This document shows, one piece after another, positions 13,259 through 19,276 of a stretch of 19,276 bases of DNA (positions are counted from its first letter, which is position 1; each line of letters begins with the position of its first letter). The stretch comes from an uncultured Clostridium sp. (GTDB taxonomy: Bacteria; Bacillota; Clostridia; TANB77; CAG-508): contig CABUKD010000034.1 of NCBI GenBank assembly GCA_902492105.1, forward strand, positions 1-19,276, written 5' to 3'. The notes below the pieces were generated by a model. It saw only the letters and a list, made by a program, of their open reading frames with translations. It made no database searches and had not been told where the DNA came from. A program made the position numbers and the translations under genes.

Positions 13259-15412
13259 CTACCCTTCTCTATTTTTTATAGTTGCATATCCAATTTGTGC
13301 TTTTTGCATCATTTGAATCATTTTTAGGTAATCACTAGAATTACCATTTTCTTCTACAATAGTAATATGTCCACCATTTGTTAAAGTATGATAAGGAGCT
13401 TCTAAATCAATTTTTCTTGTAGCTGATATTTTAGCTTTTGGCTGTACATGGAAAGAATTGGTATAATTTTCTTTATCAGTAATTCCATTTAATTTTCCAT
13501 AAATTGCTTGATCTAATTTAATAAATTTACCAACTAGCAATTCTTCTGAAGTACCTATTAAAGTAAAATTTAAATTATATTTTTTAGAATATTCATCACA
13601 TTTTTCTCTCATAAATTTAACAATTTTAATTCCCAATTTATGTGCTTCTTCGCTCTCTTCTTGATACTTTCCTGTTAATGCTTTCAAACATTCTTCTAGT
13701 CCGATAAAACCAATATTTAAATTTCCTTGTTTTAGTACTTTTTTTAAGTTATCGGTGTCTTTTAACTTTTCACTGTCCATCCATACTCCTTGTCCTAATA
13801 GAAATGGAAAGTGAAAAGATTTTTTCTTACATTGTACTTCAAATCTTTCTAATAATTGATCTTTTACCAAATCTAGTTTTTCCTCTAATTCTGTAAAAAA
13901 TGCTTTTAGGTTCACTTTTGGGTTTGAAATAATACCATGTTTGATTCCCATTCTTGGTAAATTAATAGAAGTACAAGTTAAACTTCCTCTGCCTTCCGAA
14001 ATTGATTTATTAGAGTCTACCATATTTTCTAATATTCTTACATAACAGTTCATATAAGCTACTTCTGTCTGATGCATTCCTTTTTGATAATATTTTTTAT
14101 TAAATGATGCATCTAAGAAGGAAAAATGAATATGTGCTCCTCTATAACATGTTTCACAAGCTAATTCTAACAAATCATAATTAGGTTCTCCTTTTTTAGT
14201 ATTGATACCTTCTTTTACTTTAAAGATAACAATAGGGTAATTGTAAATTGTATGATTTTCTGCTTGTTGTTTAAGAACTTCTAAAACATTTTTTATTATC
14301 ATTCTTCCCTCTGGAGTGGTATCGGTTCCAAGGTTAATAGATGTTTTTGAAATTTGTGCACCTGTTTTTGAATGAATGGTATTTAATTGTTCTATAAAAA
14401 ATTGTATTGCTTGATATGTAATAGCATTGGTTTTCTGTATTGCTTTTTGATAAGAAATTCTAAAAAGTCTTTTTAGTTCTTCTGATTCTCTACAATATTT
14501 ATCAAAAATATTGCTTTCTAGTTGAATCGTATTTATTTTTTCAATTTCTCTTTCGATTCCATTAATGGCAATAAATTTATCAAAATCCGTTAATTCTAAG
14601 TAATCAAAAATAATTTGTTTTAATTGTTGTTTAAAAGTTTTTAAAACTCCAGGAGCCATATAGAAATCAATAGCTGGAATACTTTGTTCTCCATGTTGGT
14701 CATTTTGATTTGCTTGTATTGCTAATAAAGCAAGCAAACTATAAGACATCATATTCTCAGGTGGTTGTAGTTTTTCTTCTCCTACTGTAAAACCATCTTC
14801 ATATAATTTGGAAAGATCTATTTGGCAACAAGTTGTTGTTCCCATAGGTAAAAATTCCATATCATGTATATAAATATCTCCATTTTCATGTGCTTGTGCA
14901 AATTTCTTTTTCATTAAATAGGTAATTGCAAATTGTCTAGAAATAGTGCTACCATATTGAAGCATCGTTTCCATAGAAGTTTGCCTATTTTTATTTTCTT
15001 CCCCATTGGCTGATTTTAGTCCTAAATCCTCTAAAGCTTTTAAAAATTTATGTTGTTTTTTTTCGTCAAAAAACAATTGTCTAGATTGTGTTCTTTTCTC
15101 ACGATAACTGGAAAAGGCTTCATACACATCTTGATATCCACTATTTTTTAATTCTTCTTCTATTAAATCTTGTATTTCTTCTATTTTTATTCTTTCCGTT
15201 TCTCGTTTTTCAATTCGACCAAGTACTCTGCTATATACTTTATTAATATCAGTTTCATTATATTTTGCATTAGAAACATCTTCATTGCCTGTAATATCCC
15301 AAAAACCTTTTTGTATTGCTAACGCAATTTTAGCGCCATTAAATTCTACTTTTTTTCCATCTCTTTTTACCACTGTCATCTTGGCTACCTTTTCTGGTAC
15401 TTCTATTAGCAT
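13259..15412 (-). CDS. nrdD: Class III ribonucleotide reductase-like protein lacking the glycyl radical domain
   Basis: A 717-aa protein. An N-terminal ATP-cone (about residues 11-105) precedes the NrdD barrel: IYIHDMEF, TTTCCQIDLSKLYEDGF (C195/C196), QANQNDQHGEQSIP, SKTSINLGTDTTPEGR, VAYMNCYVRI (C456, the candidate finger-loop cysteine), FPFLLGQGVW, GFIGLEECLKALTGK, ITDKENYTNSFHV, APYHTLTNGGHI. The family then continues with a CxxC...CxxC zinc site and the glycyl radical motif (RVCGY-like) over the last ~60-70 residues. Here translation stops right after IGYATIKNREG. No frame downstream encodes the missing part, because a different gene begins 7 bp later. No NrdG activase gene is in the window. 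A strong promoter and AAAGGAGG ribosome binding site indicate expression. It is either an inactive or regulatory paralogue or relies on a radical domain supplied elsewhere. Confidence 0.85.
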   Translation of the reverse strand: MLIEVPEKVAKMTVVKRDGKKVEFNGAKIALAIQKGFWDITGNEDVSNAKYNETDINKVYSRVLGRIEKRETERIKIEEIQDLIEEELKNSGYQDVYEAFSSYREKRTQSRQLFFDEKKQHKFLKALEDLGLKSANGEENKNRQTSMETMLQYGSTISRQFAITYLMKKKFAQAHENGDIYIHDMEFLPMGTTTCCQIDLSKLYEDGFTVGEEKLQPPENMMSYSLLALLAIQANQNDQHGEQSIPAIDFYMAPGVLKTFKQQLKQIIFDYLELTDFDKFIAINGIEREIEKINTIQLESNIFDKYCRESEELKRLFRISYQKAIQKTNAITYQAIQFFIEQLNTIHSKTGAQISKTSINLGTDTTPEGRMIIKNVLEVLKQQAENHTIYNYPIVIFKVKEGINTKKGEPNYDLLELACETCYRGAHIHFSFLDASFNKKYYQKGMHQTEVAYMNCYVRILENMVDSNKSISEGRGSLTCTSINLPRMGIKHGIISNPKVNLKAFFTELEEKLDLVKDQLLERFEVQCKKKSFHFPFLLGQGVWMDSEKLKDTDNLKKVLKQGNLNIGFIGLEECLKALTGKYQEESEEAHKLGIKIVKFMREKCDEYSKKYNLNFTLIGTSEELLVGKFIKLDQAIYGKLNGITDKENYTNSFHVQPKAKISATRKIDLEAPYHTLTNGGHITIVEENGNSSDYLKMIQMMQKAQIGYATIKNREG

Positions 15413-15451
15413 ATATCAGCCTCCTTTTTTTATTTTATCAATTCTGCTTTT

Positions 15452-15480
15452 ATTATATATTTCCATAAAAAAATAGTCAA
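15452..15480 (-). promoter_or_regulatory. Promoter of the nrdD-like operon
   Basis: TTGACT (15475-15480), 17-nt spacer, TATAAT (15452-15457) on the minus strand: close to consensus. I see no clear NrdR box pair next to it. Confidence 0.8.
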
Positions 15481-15513
15481 TCTAAATTTCGACAAAATTG
15501 TGAAGATTAAATT

Positions 15514-15718
15514 AAAATTAGTTACTTTCACAATAATAATATTTTATATAAATGGTATATATTCTTTTTATTGAAGTCTTAAGGTGGGGACCAACAAATT
15601 AGAAAGTGTTTGAAATTTTATAAATAAAATTTCAAATACACTTTCTTATGTAGTTGGGGGACGCAAATAAAAAGAATATATACCATTTATTTTAATCATT
15701 GTGAATGTAACCAATTTT
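15514..15718. repeat. 205-bp nested palindromic element (copy type A)
   Basis: Three nested inverted repeats. The outer arms are 21 bp with two mismatches (15514-15534 with 15698-15718). The middle arms are 25 bp and perfect (15548-15572 with 15666-15690, containing AATGGTATATATTCTTTTT). The apical hairpin is 15601-15646 (AGAAAGTGT...CACTTTCT). Between middle arm and apex lie GC-rich internal-loop strands, TTAAGGTGGGGACCAACAA (15579-15597) and GTTGGGGGACGCAA (15653-15666). The first of these recurs at the left edge of the window. It has no reading frame. It fills most of the 318-bp gap between the 282-aa gene and nrdD-like promoter. Confidence 0.8.
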
Positions 15719-15730
15719 CAAATGGAACTA

Positions 15731-16579
15731 TTAATCAATAATTCTTTTCTTATATTCTCGATATAACGAATCATATTTTTTTACAAAATCTAAAATAACA
15801 TATTTGGTACAAGGGTATAATTTTCTAAGTTCATTTCCTTTTACTTGATTTCTGCCATTTTTATAATGGAATACTAATTTGCTTTCTGGATCTTCTAATT
15901 CTCTTTGTTTGTAAAAAGGAATAATAAGTTGTCTATATAATTGTTCATAAGAAAATTCTACTTTTCTACTTACCATACTTTTTGGAATAAATACGATTGG
16001 TGTTTTGCAATGAATTGGTAATTCCGTAATTACTTTTTCCCATTGTTCCTTTTGTGCATTCCAACATAGCTTTTCTAATTCTACTTGTCTTGTTGGGATG
16101 TTATATTTTTGACATTGTTGTTTCGTATATTCCACTAAGTCCAAGAAGATAATAGTAGTAATTAAATCAGATACTTTATCTTCCCCAATATTTGGCAACA
16201 TAATAATACAATCAAAAATGTCTTCTACTAAACCAGCTAAAATCATTTCACTTTTGGCTAATGTATGAAATAAAATTTTTCCTCCATTTTCACCAAAGCT
16301 TTTTCCATGTTTTGTTCTAAGAGAATATCCTAATTTTGTTTCATTTCTTTCATATAAATTTTCTATTATTTGATTTATTTCTTCTATTTTTCTTTCTCTT
16401 GCTAAGTTAAGTAATTTTTGCATAAAATAATTTACTTCTTGATAAGCTTTTTGATGTAAAGGTTTATTTTCTTTTTTTAATTTTAATGGATCTATAAAAA
16501 GCTGATTATCTCCAGATAAATTAATATTTACAAAATCTAGTTCTCTTGCTGGGATATGATATTTCGTACTAATATTCAT
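15731..16579 (-). CDS. Uncharacterised 282-aa protein, possibly defence-associated
   Basis: A soluble 282-aa protein starting at an ATG behind TAGGTG. It opens with STKYHIPARELDFVNINLSGDNQLFIDPLKL. Two conserved-looking blocks follow: ETKLGYSLRTKHGKSFGENG (about residues 79-98) and LPNIGEDKVSDLITTIIFLD (about 128-147), then YTKQQCQKY and a strand-rich IVFIPKSMV. I recall the arrangement FIDP... / G(F/Y)S...G.G... / GxDRISDLxxN(I/L) as a family found as single genes in phage-defence islands, but I cannot name it or assign an activity. No nuclease, helicase or membrane motif is evident. It is the downstream neighbour of the interrupted DUF3883 protein but has its own promoter with an overlapping inverted repeat, suggesting separate repression. 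Confidence 0.65.
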   Translation of the reverse strand: MNISTKYHIPARELDFVNINLSGDNQLFIDPLKLKKENKPLHQKAYQEVNYFMQKLLNLARERKIEEINQIIENLYERNETKLGYSLRTKHGKSFGENGGKILFHTLAKSEMILAGLVEDIFDCIIMLPNIGEDKVSDLITTIIFLDLVEYTKQQCQKYNIPTRQVELEKLCWNAQKEQWEKVITELPIHCKTPIVFIPKSMVSRKVEFSYEQLYRQLIIPFYKQRELEDPESKLVFHYKNGRNQVKGNELRKLYPCTKYVILDFVKKYDSLYREYKKRIID

Positions 16580-16593
16580 ATTTTTTCACCTAC

Positions 16594-16638
16594 CATGTGA
16601 TTTTTTATTATCTTATCACATGAATTATTTGTATACAA
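16594..16638 (-). promoter_or_regulatory. Promoter with overlapping operator-like inverted repeat
   Basis: TTGTAT (16633-16638), 17-nt spacer, TAAGAT (16610-16615) on the minus strand. A perfect 8-bp inverted repeat, CATGTGAT/ATCACATG (16594-16601 and 16615-16622), touches the -10 box and spans the start site, the usual place for a repressor operator. The TAGGTG ribosome binding site follows. Confidence 0.65.
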
Positions 16639-16697
16639 CATAGTGTTATATTTCTCTTTTACCAATTAATTCTTTTTCTAAAGATAAATTTGGGTAA

Positions 16698-16727
16698 ATG
16701 ATACCATTTTGTAAATATTATTGTAAA
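16698..16727 (-). promoter_or_regulatory. Possible second, upstream promoter for the 282-aa gene
   Basis: TTTACA (16722-16727), 18-nt spacer, TATCAT (16698-16703) on the minus strand in the gap after the DUF3883 fragment. AT-rich context makes chance matches likely. Confidence 0.3.
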
Positions 16728-16756
16728 ATTTATGATATAGAAGAGCAACCGCTATT

Positions 16757-16999
16757 TTAAAAGAAAGTAATGTTCTTTAATATATCCGTATTTTCCATAA
16801 AAATTTTATATGGATTTTTGATAATAGTAATTTTAATTTTACTTTCATCTTTTTGGATATATTTAAAATTACTTACTTTTATAACAAAATATTTATCTTG
16901 ATTTTCCATACTACATCTATATTCATTACATGTCATAGAATAATAATCCAAGGCATCATAACTTGTTTTTACTTCCAAATATAGATGTTCTTTATTTTT
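16757..16999 (-). pseudogene. C-terminal remainder of the DUF3883 domain, beyond an in-frame stop
   Basis: This segment is in exactly the same frame as the upstream 17000-18865 gene and separated from it only by one TAA (17000-17002). It reads KNKEHLYLEVKTSYDALDYY, then SMTCNEYRCSMENQDKYFVI and on to a stop at 16757. LEVKT followed by a NEY..S...YFVIKV pattern is the second half of a DUF3883 domain, whose first half (GHGCDIEI) lies just before the stop. A TTG at 16978 could in principle start separate translation, but no ribosome binding site is visible. Together the pieces make a normal ~700-residue protein. This may be a nonsense mutation, a sequencing error, or readthrough. Confidence 0.7.
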
Positions 17000-18865
17000 T
17001 TATATGATTTCTATGTCACATCCGTGACCAACAGATAAATCCTCTTTTAGTTGAGTATAGTTTATATTATAAAAAATAATTTGTTCATAGTCTTCTTTGC
17101 TAATACCTAATTGTTTCAATAGATTGGTATTCTCCCCAACCAGATTTTGATAAATATATTTTTCCCCCTTTATTCCTAATGTTGATTTTGATTGATCCGA
17201 AATTTCTACTTTATTTTTTGTTTTCTTTTCTTTTTTCTCATTTATTTTTTGCCTTTTTCCAACGCTTTTTACATATGCTTCTATTTTACAATTTGCCTGT
17301 ATTTTATCTGGAACTTCTAAACTGTTTATTTCTAGTTCTTTTTGTCTTACCTTCTCTAGTTCTTTTTCTGCTTGTTCTTCTTCTTGTTTTACATTGGTGT
17401 TGTTCATTTCTTTTTGTTGTTGATATAGCTGCTCATAATTTGTTAGTATTGCTCTGTTTCTATCATCTTCTTGTACAAAATTATCTGTTAAAATATAATC
17501 AATTCCTAAAAGATTTATATGTCTTAATTCTTCTAAGATATATAGTAAATCAATTGTATTAGTTTCATACAATTGATCTGTTATTAATCTTCTTCCTAGT
17601 TTGGTAATCCTATATTTTTTAAACTCTACTTCTTCTATTAATCCATTATTTTTAAGAAAATTGGTTGCCAATGCAGCTCTATACCATGTTCCACCAGTTT
17701 TACCTAAAATGTCAATTTCTTCTGCATTTCTTGCATAATTTGTAAATCTCCAAAACTCTTTTAGCAAATAGGTTTCACCCAATTCCATAAATCTTAAAAT
17801 TGGATCTATACATTTTTCAAATGCTAAAAGTCCCTTATTTTGAATACTGGATATTGCTTCTTGATTTGTATAAACAGATTTGATTGCCAAATTAGAAATG
17901 GTTTTGAAAAATTCGTCACTAGAAATAATTCCTTCTTTTACTCTTATTTGCCATCCATTATTTTTCTTGGTGATTTCTGAAGGTTCTATACCATAAAGTT
18001 CGGCAATTTCAGAAGTAAATTTTCCCTCAAGAATATACATGATGTACTCATCTTCTTTTGTTAGAGTTTTTATATCTAATACCCCTTGCTGTTCCCTTTC
18101 TGCTTTCTTTTTTTCATATACTTGCATAGTTGGCTTGTTTGGAATTTTAAAATTGATTTTTTCTTGTTTTATAGTTGTAATATATTTTTCCAATTCATTA
18201 CACATTTCTTTTTTTACTTTAGTATCTTGCTCTTTTACATATTTTGCTAAAAGCTCTATTATTTTTTTATCATTACTTATATAATTAATATACTCCATTA
18301 AGTCGTTTACTGTTAAGTCAGTTAAATCAACATAATAGCCAATTTTTAATATATATATTTCTAATAACTGCTTCATGAATACATCTTTTTCATTTGATTG
18401 ATAATATCTCCTATACTTAGTAAATTCACTCATGGTAGCTGAATATTGACTAGATTTAATTCTTTCATCAATTTCTACTTCTTTTTTAGAATCATAAAGT
18501 AAATACCCATAGTTAGCTATATAATAATCTAATTCTGCTTTCGACTGCTTTCTTTTTTCAAATTGACAAAGGCTCCAAAAAAGAATACAAGCATCATTTT
18601 TTTCTTCTACATATTCTCTAACAAGTCCATTTACTTTGTCTATTGTTTTTAATCTTTCATCCACTAAAAAACAATAGAAAGGATCTTGGTAGGTGTCATC
18701 TTTTCCCCAATAACTATCTCCATAAACATAGATTCTTTCTATTTTCAAACCTGTTAAATTCTCTAATTCTTGCTTCTTTATAAAAACTTTCTTAGTGTCT
18801 TCATAGGTTGGATGTATTTTATATATTCCACAATATTTTAATAATTTTTCATCTAATTTTTCCAT
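17000..18865 (-). CDS. Large multidomain protein with DUF3883 nuclease-like C-terminus, cut by an in-frame stop
   Basis: About 621 aa to the stop. The preferred start is the ATG at 18865, preceded by GGAG at proper spacing, rather than the ATG at 18877. The N-terminus contains IERIYVYGDSYWGKDD...DPFYCFLV followed by a helical stretch ending AELDYYIANYGYLLYD. This outline recalls a nucleotidyltransferase (G-S...D-x-D) but with degenerate catalytic residues. The middle is helical. A winged-helix-like segment (GGTWYRAALATNFLKNNGLI...KYRITKLGRRL) sits near 385-425, then a Glu/Lys-rich coiled coil (about 480-515). The C-terminus (GIKGEKYIYQNLV..., GHGCDIEII) is the first half of a DUF3883 domain, a PD-(D/E)xK-like fold common in restriction and defence proteins. 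The stop falls between the Asp and the ExK half-motif. A role in phage defence is inference. Confidence 0.7.
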   Translation of the reverse strand: MEKLDEKLLKYCGIYKIHPTYEDTKKVFIKKQELENLTGLKIERIYVYGDSYWGKDDTYQDPFYCFLVDERLKTIDKVNGLVREYVEEKNDACILFWSLCQFEKRKQSKAELDYYIANYGYLLYDSKKEVEIDERIKSSQYSATMSEFTKYRRYYQSNEKDVFMKQLLEIYILKIGYYVDLTDLTVNDLMEYINYISNDKKIIELLAKYVKEQDTKVKKEMCNELEKYITTIKQEKINFKIPNKPTMQVYEKKKAEREQQGVLDIKTLTKEDEYIMYILEGKFTSEIAELYGIEPSEITKKNNGWQIRVKEGIISSDEFFKTISNLAIKSVYTNQEAISSIQNKGLLAFEKCIDPILRFMELGETYLLKEFWRFTNYARNAEEIDILGKTGGTWYRAALATNFLKNNGLIEEVEFKKYRITKLGRRLITDQLYETNTIDLLYILEELRHINLLGIDYILTDNFVQEDDRNRAILTNYEQLYQQQKEMNNTNVKQEEEQAEKELEKVRQKELEINSLEVPDKIQANCKIEAYVKSVGKRQKINEKKEKKTKNKVEISDQSKSTLGIKGEKYIYQNLVGENTNLLKQLGISKEDYEQIIFYNINYTQLKEDLSVGHGCDIEII

Positions 18866-18933
18866 TTTATACTCCATTTTGATAATTAGTTGATTGCTGG
18901 TCTATTAGAGATTATGTTTTTACAATTGTGTCT

Positions 18934-19125
18934 TTATTCGTCTTTTATCATTGCTTGAAAAAATTTGTAGGAATCTGGTCCAGTTTTTATTGTAGAAATT
19001 CCTCCCTGTACTTTCCAGCCTTTACAGCATAGTTGATTTACATTTTTTACAATAGCTTCAACTCCTTTATTTATATTTGAACTCTCACAAAAGACAACTT
19101 TGTAACAATCTGCTTGATTACTCAT
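18934..19125 (-). CDS. DUF1737 domain protein
   Basis: A 63-aa protein that is nearly all one domain: YKVVFCE near the N-terminus, a helix with VNQLCCKGWKVQGG, and a final strand ending FFQAMIKDE. The pattern YKVV...VN.....GW...GG....QAM is DUF1737, a small family of unknown function often found alone or near mobile and defence genes. Start ATG follows AAAGGAG. It lies about 70 bp upstream of the large DUF3883 gene and could share a transcript with it. Confidence 0.8.
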   Translation of the reverse strand: MSNQADCYKVVFCESSNINKGVEAIVKNVNQLCCKGWKVQGGISTIKTGPDSYKFFQAMIKDE

Positions 19126-19179
19126 ATAACTTTTCTCCTTTCTTTTTCAAATAATTTTTTCCTTATTTTATATGCATCT

Positions 19180-19208
19180 ATTTTATAGTATATTGGTTTA
19201 AGATTCAA
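19180..19208 (-). promoter_or_regulatory. Promoter of the DUF1737 gene
   Basis: TTGAAT (19203-19208), 17-nt spacer, TAAAAT (19180-19185) on the minus strand, about 55 bp before the ATG. It may also drive the large gene downstream. Confidence 0.55.
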
Positions 19209-19276
19209 GTTTTTCATTTTTGAATTTTTTCGTTTGTACCGTTTTTTTAACTTTTGCTATAGAAAAGCGTGTCATT

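Noticed and set aside
17179..17562. A 127-codon plus-strand frame rich in Leu and Phe
   Set aside because: It is antisense to the Lys/Glu-rich coiled coil of the DUF3883 protein, whose complement automatically reads as a hydrophobic protein.

Overview
The window reads as chromosomal DNA from an AT-rich, anaerobic, endospore-forming Firmicute, most likely an uncultured Clostridia lineage. The evidence is the rpsF-ssb-rpsR cluster, a spoIVFA/spoIVFB-like pair, a YyaC (DUF1256) sporulation protein, a class III (anaerobic) ribonucleotide-reductase-like protein, strong AAGGAGG ribosome binding sites and textbook -35/-10 boxes with 17-nt spacing. Every gene I accept lies on the minus strand, so genes are read from the right end towards the left. 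I see no rRNA, tRNA, CRISPR array or transposase.

Right end, 19.1-15.7 kb: a DUF1737 small protein; a large protein with a degenerate nucleotidyltransferase-like N-terminus and a C-terminal DUF3883 (nuclease-fold) domain that is split by an in-frame TAA; and a 282-aa protein of a family I associate with defence islands, whose promoter carries a perfect inverted repeat. Together these look like an accessory, possibly anti-phage, module. Next comes a 205-bp nested palindromic element (15.5-15.7 kb). Part of its conserved core recurs at the very left edge of the window.

15.4-12.2 kb: an NrdD-like protein with an ATP-cone and the substrate-site cysteines, but with no C-terminal zinc/glycyl-radical domain. 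It is followed at 7 bp by a small membrane protein and then a DUF4116 repeat protein. A second, different 205-bp nested palindrome closes this unit. 12.2-9.0 kb: a small unknown protein, the YyaC-like protein, a tail-anchored unknown protein, then the SpoIVFA-like M23 protein (broken by a one-base frameshift) and the SpoIVFB-like M50 intramembrane protease. 8.9-7.7 kb: the rpsF-ssb-rpsR operon with a strong promoter and a terminator.

7.6-7.2 kb holds no long gene. It does hold a complete small transcription unit: promoter, a three-way-junction RNA with a 15-codon reading frame behind a good ribosome binding site, and a strand-specific terminator. 7.0-3.0 kb: two large surface-protein genes, each with its own promoter and terminator. 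Both have a prepilin-like N-terminal segment and end in a formylglycine-generating-enzyme/C-type-lectin-like domain. Their last ~90 bp look like variable regions of diversity-generating retroelements, but no reverse transcriptase or template repeat is in the window. 2.8-0.1 kb: a znuA-znuC-znuB zinc/manganese ABC uptake operon.

The best candidates for undescribed biology are the nested palindromic elements, the 7.3-7.5 kb small RNA unit, the NrdD-like protein lacking its radical domain, the interrupted DUF3883 protein with its 282-aa neighbour, and the candidate variable lectin-fold pilin-like proteins.
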